This document shows positions 25,226 to 35,231 of a DNA stretch of 64,000 nucleotides, piece after piece; position 1 is the first letter of the stretch, and every line of letters starts with the position of its first letter. The notes under the pieces were generated by a model, which was not told the origin of the DNA, made no database searches, and saw nothing but the letters and a program-made list of their open reading frames with translations. Made by a program: the position numbers and the translations under genes. This stretch comes from Oceanobacillus saliphilus. Lineage in GTDB: Bacteria > Bacillota > Bacilli > Bacillales > Amphibacillaceae. Where the stretch lies: assembly GCF_023522835.1 (NCBI RefSeq), contig NZ_JALCZU010000002.1, forward strand, positions 407,111 through 471,110, written 5' to 3'.

Positions 25226-26326
25226 TTAACTCGACATTGGCACCTGCGAAATAACTCGTCCCTCAATTCGTTCGAATATATCATCCAAATCTCGGCCTGT
25301 AATTGTAAGACCATGATTTTTAAGTCCAATGATCGCTCTAGATGGATCTTCTGACTTTCGTATTAATTCAGCAACTGTTTCGGCCAATTGAATTGTTCCA
25401 CAAGGATAATTAATTTCTGTTGCTTTTATGCCATCCATCCATGCGTGAATATGAACAATCGCTCCAACATTCTCATGCTCCCTATAAATCATCCAATGTT
25501 CAATCGCATCAACAGAGGCTCTTCGCGGTGAAATGTTGGAAGGAATACTAATCTCCATTGCATTATTCTCTGAATTGAACCCGGTTATATATAACAGATC
25601 CTTACCAACTACCTGTAAATTCGCTTTGTTCACACCACTTGCACTCATCCAGAAATTATTCTCATCTTCCCTATGACTGAGATTACCGTAACTCAACCCA
25701 CCAATCCCATATAGTTTTTTCAATTGCCGCATGTCACGGGAAGTTAAATAATTATCTATTGGAAAAGGTGCAGGCAATAAATTCATCGCATCCAGTCTTT
25801 TTCCTGATGTATACATTTTTTTGGTTTTTTGATTTCCATTCCATAAATTTTTTTGAAGATTATCATGGAAATTATTATTAATAACTAATTGGGAAGACGC
25901 AATCGGTTCAAGTCTTTCATAGACATTCTGGAAAAAGGACTCCTCAGCATCAGGTTCATAAATTATTTTATAAAAACCTTGTTCAGGTGTTACAAAATAA
26001 ATTTCCGTTTTATCCGGATGATGAAGAATGTACATTAAATGGTTTGATAAAGATCTGATTAAATAGGGATACGCTGATTCGAATGTATTATCTGGTACGC
26101 TATTTTTTTCTATGATTGAAACCACAAAAGTAGCTTGTGCTTTCCTGCGAAACGGACGTGGTTTTTCTTCATCAAGGATATTAAATACTACCCTTATATT
26201 ATCTACCGCTTCCTTAGAATACGCATATCCTTCCTGGGAAAACTTCTTCTTTAATCCATCGATAAACCATGTAATAAAAGGACTTTTTGGTTCACCTGTT
26301 ACTGTAAACTGGTTCAACGGATCCAT
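25226..26326 (-). CDS. Class II aldolase/adducin-domain protein with N-terminal extension
   Basis: 366 residues. The C-terminal ~190 residues are a class II aldolase domain: GGLSYGNLSHRE, WMSASGVNK, GAIVHIHAWMDG (zinc histidines) and IIGLKNHGLTITG (third histidine). The first ~170 residues are an extension that I do not recognise, not found in fuculose-phosphate aldolases. The gene is 30 bases downstream of a zinc dehydrogenase gene, suggesting a shared sugar or polyol pathway in which one enzyme oxidises a polyol and the other cleaves or epimerises a keto-sugar. The substrate is not evident. Confidence 0.75.
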   Translation of the reverse strand: MDPLNQFTVTGEPKSPFITWFIDGLKKKFSQEGYAYSKEAVDNIRVVFNILDEEKPRPFRRKAQATFVVSIIEKNSVPDNTFESAYPYLIRSLSNHLMYILHHPDKTEIYFVTPEQGFYKIIYEPDAEESFFQNVYERLEPIASSQLVINNNFHDNLQKNLWNGNQKTKKMYTSGKRLDAMNLLPAPFPIDNYLTSRDMRQLKKLYGIGGLSYGNLSHREDENNFWMSASGVNKANLQVVGKDLLYITGFNSENNAMEISIPSNISPRRASVDAIEHWMIYREHENVGAIVHIHAWMDGIKATEINYPCGTIQLAETVAELIRKSEDPSRAIIGLKNHGLTITGRDLDDIFERIEGRVISQVPMSS

Positions 26327-26356
26327 CTTTATTCCTCCTCATTTGATAGATAAATT

Positions 26357-27580
26357 TTACGGCTCGAATACTACTTTCATCGCTGCCCGACTGCCCTTAT
26401 TTGATACTGTGAGTAGAGCGTCTCTATAATTTTCAAGAGAGAATTGGTGTGTAATTAAAGAAGAGAGATCAACTTTTCCCTGACGCATTAATTGGATTGC
26501 AATATCAAAGGTCCTCACCCTTTCCCCTTGATAATCCTCCGTACTATAAGCAAAGCTTCCTTTAATATCCAACTCATTGAGCCATACCATCGACCAATCA
26601 ATACCGTCAATAATTCCAGCAAGCCCTACGAGGACGACTTTGCCTCCACTTTTTGCAAAACGAATTCCATCATTGATACTTTGCTTTCTTCCTACGCACT
26701 CATAGACAATATCAGCCCCACCCTGAATAACTTCCGGTCCGAATATTGGTTTTAAAACCTTCCCGCTCAGAGACTTCGCCAAATCCTGCGTGTAAATGGA
26801 ATTCCTCAAAAAGATAATCTCATCTGCACCATATTGAGAAGCATACTCGGCTTGGACATCATGTTTAACTAAAGCGACAATTTTGCAATCTATACCGAGT
26901 GATCGGATAGCTGCAATGACACAAATCCCGATAACCCCTCCTCCAATAACGAGAATGGTATCATCCTTACTTGGCGGGTTTTGCAAGACACTATGTAAGG
27001 CACAACTGAAAGGTTCCACCATTACACCATTTAAATCTTCCACTTCATCAGGAAGCTTGAAGAGCTGACTTTTATGTGCAACCACATAGGAACTCCACCC
27101 ACCACCAGTGTCACGGCAGGAACCTATCAATAAACCTGGTGCTACATTCCCTTCTGTTTTGTGTATACATAAACTGAAAAATCCTTTACGGCAAGCAGGG
27201 CACGGTTCTGAAAACCCTCTTGGCTCACATGAAAGAATCGGATCTATCACTACCCGCTCACCAATATCCAATTCCAAAACATCAGCACCGACTTCCTTAA
27301 TTTCCCCTACGATTTCATGACCAATCGTAAAAGGGAATGAAGCGTAAGACGAAATCGCTGGACTGTCATGCAGATAGATGAGATTAAGGTCACTGCCACA
27401 AATCCCTCCAAATTTAACTTTTACCTTGACCCACTGATCATTCGGAAGCTCTGGTTCTGGCCCATCCGTATAACGTAGACAGGAAAGCTTTGTATTCCAG
27501 AATTGTGATGGCATGAACCTCCCTGCTACTTTACTGAAAACATATCGCGGTAACGTATAATCGAACTGCAACTCTTTCAA
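26357..27580 (-). CDS. Zinc-dependent medium-chain alcohol/polyol dehydrogenase
   Basis: 407 residues, GroES-like plus Rossmann domains. Catalytic zinc ligands: GGICGSDLNLIYL and TIGHEIVGEI. A structural-zinc loop appears as CEPRG...CPACRKGFFSLC, longer than usual. The cofactor site reads ILVIGGGVIGICVIAAIRSLG. It belongs to the threonine/sorbitol dehydrogenase group and would oxidise a secondary alcohol with NAD(P)+. The TTG start has AAGGTG 7 bases upstream. It is the first gene of an operon with the class II aldolase-domain protein. Confidence 0.85.
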   Translation of the reverse strand: MKELQFDYTLPRYVFSKVAGRFMPSQFWNTKLSCLRYTDGPEPELPNDQWVKVKVKFGGICGSDLNLIYLHDSPAISSYASFPFTIGHEIVGEIKEVGADVLELDIGERVVIDPILSCEPRGFSEPCPACRKGFFSLCIHKTEGNVAPGLLIGSCRDTGGGWSSYVVAHKSQLFKLPDEVEDLNGVMVEPFSCALHSVLQNPPSKDDTILVIGGGVIGICVIAAIRSLGIDCKIVALVKHDVQAEYASQYGADEIIFLRNSIYTQDLAKSLSGKVLKPIFGPEVIQGGADIVYECVGRKQSINDGIRFAKSGGKVVLVGLAGIIDGIDWSMVWLNELDIKGSFAYSTEDYQGERVRTFDIAIQLMRQGKVDLSSLITHQFSLENYRDALLTVSNKGSRAAMKVVFEP

Positions 27581-27841
27581 TCTATAACACCTTTTTTCTT
27601 TGACTGTTTTAGAACCATGTTAGCCGAATACGTCCCTAAATATTCATTACTATCCACAAAAATGAAAGTTGGTGATTTTGTAGCGGACAAGTAAATACTA
27701 ATATTTGCATGAAACAATTTAGTTTGGCATAAAAAATAATATCGTACAGCCAAAGCGAATAAAAGATGATCTTTTTGCTGTTTTCATTGTAATTGGTAGC
27801 TCCGCAAGCCTAAACATGTTGGATTCCTATCTGTAACGACG

Positions 27842-27877
27842 AGGCATTCGCATAAAGTCTTAGGCGAATGCCTTATT
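27842..27877. terminator. Hairpin between the dehydrogenase region and a small ORF
   Basis: GGCATTCGC and GCGAATGCC (extended by flanking A/T pairs) around a 12-base loop, with TATTTTC to the right. It adjoins the stop of the small leftward ORF; the T-run favours rightward termination, so its role is not certain. Confidence 0.5.
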
Positions 27878-27879
27878 TT

Positions 27880-28029
27880 CTAATCTTTTAAATATGGAAG
27901 TTCTTCTTTAACAGTCGACTCTGTCTGATCCATTTCTTTTAAGGCCTCATCATAATCAAATTCTACTAGCGCTTCAATTAATTGATAAATGTTCGCACCG
28001 AAACCTTTTATATATTGAATCAATGCCAT
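27880..28029 (-). CDS. 49-aa hypothetical protein
   Basis: Starts MALIQYIKGFGANIYQLIE and is acidic toward the C-terminus (EALKEMDQTES). An AAAGGAG ribosome site lies 4 bases before the chosen ATG 28029, with a second ATG immediately upstream at 28032 and a longer frame to 28071. No family is recognised. The ribosome site and balanced composition support coding; it lies divergently from the phosphodiesterase gene. Confidence 0.45.
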   Translation of the reverse strand: MALIQYIKGFGANIYQLIEALVEFDYDEALKEMDQTESTVKEELPYLKD

Positions 28030-28208
28030 CATTCTCCTTTCAACTATGTACTCAGTCATTAAATTACACAAAAAATAGAGTTCCTATACATGGCAGTTAA
28101 CATTTATTTACACTAAGTTAATAAAATGAACCATTTTAGCCGAGACTAATACCGACTAAAATGAAAAACAAAACTCGTACAATCTTCTTTAGCACGTAGA
28201 GACGGATA

Positions 28209-28266
28209 TACTTACCTACCTTGCAACGAAGGCTTGCACGATGACAACCCAAGTTTTCTAAAAGGA
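28209..28266 (-). repeat. Two-hairpin element, degenerate copy H (reverse orientation)
   Basis: Read leftward: TTAGAAAACTTGGGTTGTCAT, then AAGCCTTCGTTGCAAGG and TAGGTAAGTATA. This matches the outline of copy F (60389) with a deletion in the middle, and is the only clearly reverse-oriented copy. It ends about 10 bases before the phosphodiesterase start. Confidence 0.5.
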
Positions 28267-28276
28267 TGATCATTAA

Positions 28277-29854
28277 ATGATTAAAAAATTGGTTATCGTA
28301 CTAATAGGTCTTATTTTGATTTTGGCTTTGTTCATTTGGTATGGTTTTTCGACACCAACAAAGGACTTGGCAGATGTAGAGGTCACCTCTGCCTCCAAGC
28401 CTGTTTTATTTCTGCTTATCGACTCGCTTATGGATGAACCATTGCAGAATGCCATCGATGAGGGAAGCGTACCTGCCCTGGAATTTTTAGCTGAAAACGG
28501 GCAGTATCTCCCTGAAATAGTTAGTTCTTATCCAACAATGTCCGTAACGATCGACAGCACATTGTTAACAGGTACCTACACCAATCAGCATCAGGTTCCG
28601 GCACTTGCATGGTTCCATAAAGAAGAAGATCGTTTAGTAAACTATGGAAGCAGTGCAATGGAAATTTATAAATTGGGAGTGGAGCAAGTTCTCCATGACA
28701 CTATTTTCAACTTGAATCAACAGCATTTGAGTAAAGATACAAGTACCATCTTTGAAGAATTAGATAATAGGGGAGATGATTCTGCTTCTATTAACGGCAT
28801 GCTATATCGTGGAAATAGCCAGCATAATTTCCATGTCCCAAAGGTAATTTCGTTATTTAACTTATTGCCAGATACGATTGACGTAAAAGGACCAACCATA
28901 TTGACGTTAGGCAGGCTATCGCAGTTCAGTTCAGAAAATAATAAGCACAATAACGTATGGCAAAGTCTTGGAATGAATGACAATTTTGCCGGTAACGAAA
29001 TTCGAAATCTTATTCAAAACGATACGCTGCCTTCCTTTACACTCGCTTATTTTCCAGAGCTTGATAAACCGGTTCATGAGAAGGGCCCAATGACCCTTGA
29101 CGGACTGGAGCAAGTTGATCAGGTACTTCAAACTATTTTGAATGAATTTCCTTCATGGGAGGAAGCACTCGAACAAATAACGTTCATTGTTTATGGTGAC
29201 AGTGGACAAGCTAAGATTGGCGATATCGAACAGGAAGCCCTTGTAGATTTAAAAATACTATCCGAAATATACAATATCCCTAAACTTGGCGATCCTATCC
29301 AAAAAGATGATCAGATTGTGCTAGCTGTAAATTCTCGTATGGCTTATATCAATTTACTGGATGAAAACATACCATACGAAGAGATCATTTCACATTTTAT
29401 CAAAGATCCAAGAATAGGTTTTATCGCCTGGAAAGACGATGCAGGAAATCATGTTGTGTCAGCAAGTTCAGAAGATCCATTTACATTTCAACCGGATGGT
29501 GAATATAGCGATCAATACGGGCAACGTTGGACATTAGATGGAGATTTTTCCGTATTGGATCTGTACGTGGATGAACAAAAAAATATTTCGTACTGGGATT
29601 ACCCTGATGCACTTGCACGGCTCTATGGGGCGCTTCATTCCCATCAAGGACGTTACCTTATTGTCGATACAAAACCTGGTTATGAATTCATCGGAGAACA
29701 TTCTCCTACCCATGTCGGTGGAGGTGGCCACGGTTCACTACACAAAGACGATTCTCTTACACCACTAATCATAGCTGGTGCTGACACAGTCCCTGAATAT
29801 AATCGTGTAATCGATTTTAAGGATTGGATACTTGAACTGACAAAAAATCAATAA
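28277..29854 (+). CDS. Membrane-anchored alkaline-phosphatase-superfamily phosphodiesterase
   Basis: 525 residues. One N-terminal membrane helix (about 5-25) leads to an extracellular type I phosphodiesterase/nucleotide pyrophosphatase-like domain. LFLLIDSLMDEPL supplies the first metal aspartate, SSYPTMSVTIDSTLLTG the nucleophile region (Thr), FIVYGDSGQAKIG a metal Asp, and HVGGGGHGSLHKDD the late histidines. The next three genes act on phosphatidate or diacylglycerol, so a lipid headgroup or lipoteichoic-acid-type substrate is plausible. It is the first gene of a four-gene rightward cluster. Confidence 0.75.
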   Translation: MIKKLVIVLIGLILILALFIWYGFSTPTKDLADVEVTSASKPVLFLLIDSLMDEPLQNAIDEGSVPALEFLAENGQYLPEIVSSYPTMSVTIDSTLLTGTYTNQHQVPALAWFHKEEDRLVNYGSSAMEIYKLGVEQVLHDTIFNLNQQHLSKDTSTIFEELDNRGDDSASINGMLYRGNSQHNFHVPKVISLFNLLPDTIDVKGPTILTLGRLSQFSSENNKHNNVWQSLGMNDNFAGNEIRNLIQNDTLPSFTLAYFPELDKPVHEKGPMTLDGLEQVDQVLQTILNEFPSWEEALEQITFIVYGDSGQAKIGDIEQEALVDLKILSEIYNIPKLGDPIQKDDQIVLAVNSRMAYINLLDENIPYEEIISHFIKDPRIGFIAWKDDAGNHVVSASSEDPFTFQPDGEYSDQYGQRWTLDGDFSVLDLYVDEQKNISYWDYPDALARLYGALHSHQGRYLIVDTKPGYEFIGEHSPTHVGGGGHGSLHKDDSLTPLIIAGADTVPEYNRVIDFKDWILELTKNQ

Positions 29855-29900
29855 ACATCATATTTCAAACAAATCTCATGATAAAGGTGGGTAACATGCA

Positions 29901-30488
29901 ATGCTATATACAACATTAAAACCCATCGTAAAACTATTAATTGGTACGAGGTTTAGAGTAACCGTTATTGGAAAAGAAAATATCCCGGATCATCAGGTTT
30001 TTATTATAGCTGCCAACCATAGTAGCAATTATGATCCTCTGCTGCTTTCTTGTAATTTCACAAGAAAAATTCATTTTTTGGCAAAAGCTGAATTATTCCG
30101 TTGCAAATTTTTAAATTATTTCTTTTCTGCAGTCCACGCTATTCCAGTTGACCGTAACACAGGGATTGTAATAAGGCCCGTTCGTAAAGCCCTAAAAATC
30201 ATTAATCGTGGGGAGATGTTAGGAATTTTCCCAGAGGGCAAACGATGCAGGAATGGAGAAATAATTCAACCTAAGAAAGGTGTAGCCTTTTTCGCATGTA
30301 AAGCAAATGTCCCCATATTGCCTGTTGCCATTGTGGGGGTAAAGAAAGGATATCGAACACCGGTAAAAATTATAATTGGTTCAGCAATTGAGGTGAACAA
30401 TTATAATTTAAACTATTCCTCCTTATCTTTACTCGTGATGAACAGAATTAGAGAACTTCGTATAAATAATAGCTGGATGCTTGATTGA
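29901..30488 (+). CDS. 1-acyl-sn-glycerol-3-phosphate acyltransferase (PlsC family)
   Basis: 195 residues. All acyltransferase blocks are visible: NHSSNYDPLLL (HxxxxD catalytic motif, about 40-50), the basic patch before AVHAIPVDRN, FPEGKRCRNGE (glycerol-phosphate binding) and VPILPVAIVG. It acylates lysophosphatidate to phosphatidate at the inner membrane face. Shorter than the housekeeping PlsC, as common for the second copy in Bacillaceae. AAAGGTGGG precedes the ATG; 16 bases separate it from the kinase-like gene. Confidence 0.85.
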   Translation: MLYTTLKPIVKLLIGTRFRVTVIGKENIPDHQVFIIAANHSSNYDPLLLSCNFTRKIHFLAKAELFRCKFLNYFFSAVHAIPVDRNTGIVIRPVRKALKIINRGEMLGIFPEGKRCRNGEIIQPKKGVAFFACKANVPILPVAIVGVKKGYRTPVKIIIGSAIEVNNYNLNYSSLSLLVMNRIRELRINNSWMLD

Positions 30489-30503
30489 AAAAGAGGTATC
30501 GAT

Positions 30504-31397
30504 ATGGAAAAACAAGCTTTGATGATTTATAATCCTTATTCAGGCAGAAAAAAAAACAACCATAAAACGGTTGAACTTCTATTGAAAAAGCTTTCCGAAA
30601 TAGGTTACCACATCACCATTCATTCTTTGGATGAGTTAAAACACAATGAAAATTTGATTCAAATAGCATGTGAAAGAAAATGGGAGGCCATTTTTATTGC
30701 TGGTGGTGACGGCACGATCAACCATACGCTTCAACATTTGGCAGTACAAGAACATCGACCAAAGATTGGAATTTTCCCATTGGGGACGAGTAACGAATTT
30801 GCCAAATTTATCGGATTGCCATGCAATACGTTGAAAGCCTTATCGGTCATCGAAAGAGGTGGAACAAAGAAGGTTGATATTGGTCAATTTGGTGGCCGTT
30901 ATTTCGCAAACATTGCTGCAGCAGGTTGGTTAACGGATATTACTTATAAGACTTCTCCTTTATTAAAATCTTACATTGGTGAATTCGCTTATAGTCTTGC
31001 TTTCATCAAAGCACTGTTCATGGCTAAACAGCCAAATGACATTTCGGTTATTGTCTCCCCGGAGAAGGAACTACGGGATTTATCCATTTTCCTTATTATG
31101 AATGGAAATTCGGTTGGACCATTGGAACGACTGATTACGAATGCTGATGGCCCTGATTATGGATATTTTCATTTACTAACATGCAAAAAAACGAATCGCA
31201 TCCAATTATTTATTGCTTTACTTGCGAAAATGCTTCATCTTACCGAAACAATAGCATCGATTGAATATTTGCAGATTGATTCAGGTTCCTTTATAGTACC
31301 GGAATCATTATATATAAATCTTGATGGAGAACAAGTGGAAGTAACTAGTACGGAGTTTAAGGTACTGCCGCATCATCTTGCTGTATTCGCACCTTAA
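30504..31397 (+). CDS. Diacylglycerol/sphingosine kinase-family protein, paralogue 1
   Basis: 297 residues. N-terminal nucleotide-binding domain with the family's phosphate loop FIAGGDGTINH (about 65-75) and FPLGTSNEFAKFI; the C-terminal half is the beta-sandwich domain with PDGPDYGYFHLL-like residues (ADGPDYGYFH). It probably phosphorylates diacylglycerol to phosphatidate. The Asn of the usual GTxND motif is followed by Glu (GTSNEFA) where most members have GTxNDFA, which may change activity. It lies between plsC and a second, more canonical paralogue. Confidence 0.8.
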   Translation: MEKQALMIYNPYSGRKKNNHKTVELLLKKLSEIGYHITIHSLDELKHNENLIQIACERKWEAIFIAGGDGTINHTLQHLAVQEHRPKIGIFPLGTSNEFAKFIGLPCNTLKALSVIERGGTKKVDIGQFGGRYFANIAAAGWLTDITYKTSPLLKSYIGEFAYSLAFIKALFMAKQPNDISVIVSPEKELRDLSIFLIMNGNSVGPLERLITNADGPDYGYFHLLTCKKTNRIQLFIALLAKMLHLTETIASIEYLQIDSGSFIVPESLYINLDGEQVEVTSTEFKVLPHHLAVFAP

Positions 31398-31466
31398 AAA
31401 ATTATATACGTATATTTGCATGATTCGAAGGCTATATTCTTAAGAAAACGATAATAGGTGATAAAG

Positions 31467-32354
31467 TTGTATGCTTTTATTGTAAATAGATTTTCGGGTG
31501 GTGGAAAAGCTTCAAAAATTTTGGTGCATATGGAAAATACACTCAAAGAAAAGGATATCTCCTACCAAGTATATGTTACAAATCGACAACACCACGCCAC
31601 AGATTTAGCTCGAGAACTTAGTCAAAAAAGGGAAACCAAGGCAATCATTGCTGTTGGCGGAGATGGGACCGTACATGAAATTATTAATGGAATGGTTGGT
31701 TCGGATATACCTTTAGGAATCATTCCGGCTGGATCTGGAAATGATTTTTGCAGAGGTATGGGAATCCCACTCAACTATGTTCATGCATTGGAACGTATTT
31801 TTAAAGATGAGCGAAAGTTAATTGATGTTGGAAGTATTAACAATGAATTTTTTGCTACAATAGTCGGGATTGGATTTGATGGAAAGGTCGCCCGAGAGAC
31901 GAATCAATCACAAAACAAAAGAATACTAAGTTTGGCAGGCTTGGGGAGGATTTCCTATATTATTAATGTATTAAAGGTTTTGCTTTATTATCAGCCAACA
32001 AATGTCGATTTAATCATGAATCAGGAACAATCCAACCATCAACATGTATGGTTGATTGCAATCGCTAATTCACCCTTTTATGCAGGAGGAATGATGATTT
32101 GTCCTGGTGCAAAAAATAACGACCAATTATTTGATATTTGTATTGTCAAAGGAATATCAAGGTGGCAGCTTTTACGCATATTTCCTTCCGTTTTCAAAGG
32201 GAAACATATTAAACATCCATCCGTTACCATTCTAAAAGCAAAGGAATTAGAAATCTCTTCCCCTACCCCTATGATGGCTCACGGCGATGGAGAATTTCTA
32301 GGTGAAACACCTTTTAAAATCATGATATCTCCAAAAACTTTATGTGTTTTATAA
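31467..32354 (+). CDS. Diacylglycerol kinase-family protein, paralogue 2
   Basis: About 295 residues. IIAVGGDGTVHEIING and IIPAGSGNDFCRGMG are the canonical nucleotide-binding motifs; the C-terminal domain has PFYAGGMMICPGAKNNDQLFD. Closest in pattern to DgkB/YtlR/BmrU-type lipid kinases. TTG 31467 with AGGTGA upstream was preferred to GTG 31458, because the family start is M-x-x-FIVN. It lies 69 bases after paralogue 1 and is the last gene of the lipid cluster. Confidence 0.82.
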   Translation: MYAFIVNRFSGGGKASKILVHMENTLKEKDISYQVYVTNRQHHATDLARELSQKRETKAIIAVGGDGTVHEIINGMVGSDIPLGIIPAGSGNDFCRGMGIPLNYVHALERIFKDERKLIDVGSINNEFFATIVGIGFDGKVARETNQSQNKRILSLAGLGRISYIINVLKVLLYYQPTNVDLIMNQEQSNHQHVWLIAIANSPFYAGGMMICPGAKNNDQLFDICIVKGISRWQLLRIFPSVFKGKHIKHPSVTILKAKELEISSPTPMMAHGDGEFLGETPFKIMISPKTLCVL

Positions 32355-32356
32355 AT

Positions 32357-32394
32357 GAAACAACCTCCGTCCTTATTTGATGGAGGTTGTTCCG
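32357..32394 (+). terminator. Terminator of the lipid cluster
   Basis: AACAACCTCC and GGAGGTTGTT around a 13-base loop; the T-run is short. Confidence 0.65.
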
Positions 32395-32432
32395 TTAATT
32401 ACATATTCTCTATGCTAAGGTTACGGCCGATT

Positions 32433-33473
32433 TTATTCTGAAGGGCGTGTGTTCTGAAAGGAAAGTGTATCCCAGAAAGAGACATCCTTTTCCTCTATTG
32501 TCCCATCTGAAATTGCCTCAGCTGTTGCAGTTAGAGTGTTTACGGTTTGTTTGATAAGATATCCATTACTTTTCTGTCCCAGTACATAGGACTCATAGAA
32601 ATGATCGGACATACCGCGCATTTCAAACAATAGGGTGGAGATTCCATATTCCACTGCTATTCCATTTCTGCTGATTGTTTCTGCAGATCCCCCATTGTAT
32701 TTCCCTAAATGTCCCCATCCTGTCGGCTCAATCTCATCGAATATAACTGCGCCTAATTGTTTGGATTTATGAACAACTTCAGGATCTGCATTTTCTGTTG
32801 TTGGATAAAGAATAGAACCAGACACTAGTTCTCCATCGCGCTCACTTTGTGCTCCCTGATGATGTAAATCAATCATATAATCAACATCATATTGGCCTAA
32901 TACATTATGGTGCAATGCCTGGGTTTCCGGCTGTATTCTATCAATATGATCACGGTTTAAATCCACTTCATTTGCATTATAACGTGTCAAATTGCGGTCG
33001 CCACTGGCAATATAATCATCTAATGAGAAATTAACATCCCCCATAGCTCCATCTGGATTCAACATTGGTACAATTAAAATATTCACTCCATCTAGTATCC
33101 CTTTTGTTTTACCAGTACCTAGATGTTTAATGAATTCCAGTGTTCCTTCCGTTGTTAACTGTTCATTCCCATGCTGCTGGGTTAAATAAAGAATGGTCGG
33201 ATTATCTGGGTCTGAAATATATTTCACCAAATATAAGTCCCTTCCTTTTACCGATTGCCCGATAACTTCAAGCTCCATCTGTTCTTGCTTGATATCCTGT
33301 TTTTGGAGGAAATCTTTCATTTCATCATAGGTTGTGAGAATGGAAGTATTAATTGTTTCATTCCCCCTATACTCTGGGCCATTACCAACAGCATTGACGG
33401 TTGGAGAACCGACAGAAATACCTCCCAAGATTAATGTTCCAGCTACAGTAAACGTCATTAATTTTTTCTTCAA
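32433..33473 (-). CDS. Secreted M14-family zinc carboxypeptidase
   Basis: 346 residues. Signal peptide (about 1-29, TVNAVG) and then an M14 domain. Zinc ligands: QQHGNEQLTTEG (HxxE) and MIDLHHQGA (His). The substrate-binding EVDLNRDHID and the catalytic glutamate region near GISTLLFEMRG are also seen. The protein likely trims peptides or D-amino-acid-containing muropeptides outside the cell. The TTG start follows AAGGGGG. It is monocistronic and converges with the lipid cluster. Confidence 0.85.
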   Translation of the reverse strand: MKKKLMTFTVAGTLILGGISVGSPTVNAVGNGPEYRGNETINTSILTTYDEMKDFLQKQDIKQEQMELEVIGQSVKGRDLYLVKYISDPDNPTILYLTQQHGNEQLTTEGTLEFIKHLGTGKTKGILDGVNILIVPMLNPDGAMGDVNFSLDDYIASGDRNLTRYNANEVDLNRDHIDRIQPETQALHHNVLGQYDVDYMIDLHHQGAQSERDGELVSGSILYPTTENADPEVVHKSKQLGAVIFDEIEPTGWGHLGKYNGGSAETISRNGIAVEYGISTLLFEMRGMSDHFYESYVLGQKSNGYLIKQTVNTLTATAEAISDGTIEEKDVSFWDTLSFQNTRPSE

Positions 33474-33639
33474 GAAAAATCCCCCTTATATTTAATACTT
33501 TGTCTATATGTTCTGTCTATATTTATAAAATTCCTGCAAAATTTGTAAAAATGAGATAGAATGCTTAGATAGTTGTCTGCTTATGAGGGGAAAGTCGTGT
33601 GACTATATGACGGGAGGATCGGTACAACCAACAAACTCG

Positions 33640-33738
33640 ACTCGGGAAAGAATCCCAACCAAACGGGAGAGCAACTCCCCAATTCGGGAGAGAGCTCCAA
33701 CCAAACGGGAGAGCAACTCCCCAAATCGGGAGAGAATG
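33640..33738. repeat. 42-bp direct repeat, two full units plus a partial
   Basis: Units at 33655-33696 and 33697-33738, differing at a few positions; each contains AAACGGGAGAGCAACTCCCC and TCGGGAGAGA. A partial unit (CTCGGGAAAGAAT) precedes them. Both strands can be read through the units, but no ribosome site supports coding. It lies between the M14 promoter region and the end of selO. Confidence 0.75.
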
Positions 33739-33761
33739 TTTTATTTTGCATTATTTTATTC

Positions 33762-35231
33762 TCATGTACCACAGAAAGTCTGGTAAGGACGGTTGGATGG
33801 CTCTGGTGGTTTGCAATAATCTTCATGGTCTACAGCGAGTGCATAGGGATCTGAAAGAACATCCAGCAGCCGCTCCATCACACTGTAATCACCTTTTTCC
33901 ACCGCCGCTTCCAGTGCCTCTTCCACCCGGTGATTACGAGGAATTACAGCAGGATTGCTGCTTTTCATCAACGCCTTAGAGGACTCCGTTGATTCCTGCT
34001 GCCTCCCTAGTCTAGCCTTCCAAAGTTCTTCCCACTGTACATATTCCTTCGTGCCGAACATGTCCGTATTCTCTTGCTCGCCAAAAGTTAATGCCCGGAA
34101 GGTATTCGTGAAGTCAGCACGATACTTCTGCATCATACCGAGAAGTTCTTCAATAAGTGCTTCATCCTGAGTTTCTTCCCCAAAAATACCCAATTTTGAC
34201 CGCATTTCGGTGAGCCAATTCTGATGATACAAATCCAAATAACCTGATATGGAATCCTGGGCCAATTTAAGAGCCTGCTCCCGATCTTCATGCAGGATCG
34301 GTAATAGGGATTCCGCAAATCGTGCAAGATTCCAACCTCCTATAACAGGCTGATTTCCATATGCATAACGGCCTTGTCTGTCAATGGAACTGAATACTGT
34401 TGATGTGTCATATTCATCCATAAAGGCACAAGGGCCATAATCAATCGTTTCTCCACTGATCGTCATATTGTCTGTGTTCATCACTCCGTGTATAAAGCCA
34501 ACCGATTGCCATTTCGCTATCAACCCGGCCTGAAGCTTGATTACTTCCTGCAATAAGGAAAGATACCTGTTTTCATCTGCTTCAATTTCAGGAAAATGTC
34601 TTTTGATTGCATAGTCGGCCAATACCTTTAGTTCATCGGCTGTACCCCATTGAGATACATATTGGAAAGTACCAAAGCGCAGATGGCTAGTTGCGACACG
34701 GGTAAGAATGGCACCCGGCAAATGCGTTTCTCGCATAACAGACTCGCCTGTTGTAACCACGGCTAAACTGCGGGTGGTCGGAATTCCAAGTGCATGCATT
34801 GCTTCACTAATAATGTATTCCCGCAGCATCGGACCAAGTGTCGCCCGACCATCACCACCGCGGGAGTACGGCGTTCTGCCCGATCCTTTAAGCTGAATAT
34901 CAAACCGCTCACCCAAAGGCGTGATTTGTTCGCCAAGTAACAATGCCCGGCCGTCCCCAAGCATCGCAAAATGGCCGAATTGATGCCCCGCGTAAGCTTG
35001 TGCAAGAGGAAAAGCTCCTTCAGGTATACTATTTCCAGCAAACACCGCTATCCCATTCTCACTTCGCAGTTCTTGAACATTTAATCCCAATGATGCTGCA
35101 AGAAGGTCATTGAAAATAATCAATTTTGGTGATCGTACCTCTGTTGGATGATGGTTTTTATAAAATGACTCCGGTAGACGTGCATAACTATTGTCCAAAT
35201 TCCATCCTGTATCTTTTATTTCATTTTTCAT
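33762..35231 (-). CDS. selO: SelO/YdiU-type protein adenylyltransferase
   Basis: 489 residues, usual length. Pseudokinase fold with inverted ATP binding: [43 protein letters not shown] (shown in part), [17 protein letters not shown] and [23 protein letters not shown], which holds the metal-binding Asn and Asp. SelO transfers AMP to Ser, Thr or Tyr of target proteins and supports oxidative-stress adaptation. Most bacterial SelO lack selenocysteine, as here (ends [17 protein letters not shown]). AAGAGGAGATACG precedes the ATG. Confidence 0.93.
   Translation of the reverse strand: MKNEIKDTGWNLDNSYARLPESFYKNHHPTEVRSPKLIIFNDLLAASLGLNVQELRSENGIAVFAGNSIPEGAFPLAQAYAGHQFGHFAMLGDGRALLLGEQITPLGERFDIQLKGSGRTPYSRGGDGRATLGPMLREYIISEAMHALGIPTTRSLAVVTTGESVMRETHLPGAILTRVATSHLRFGTFQYVSQWGTADELKVLADYAIKRHFPEIEADENRYLSLLQEVIKLQAGLIAKWQSVGFIHGVMNTDNMTISGETIDYGPCAFMDEYDTSTVFSSIDRQGRYAYGNQPVIGGWNLARFAESLLPILHEDREQALKLAQDSISGYLDLYHQNWLTEMRSKLGIFGEETQDEALIEELLGMMQKYRADFTNTFRALTFGEQENTDMFGTKEYVQWEELWKARLGRQQESTESSKALMKSSNPAVIPRNHRVEEALEAAVEKGDYSVMERLLDVLSDPYALAVDHEDYCKPPEPSNRPYQTFCGT

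Noticed and set aside
33583-33786. Rightward 67-codon frame through the 42-bp repeats
   Set aside because: Openness comes from the repeat unit length; no ribosome site and it runs into the end of selO.
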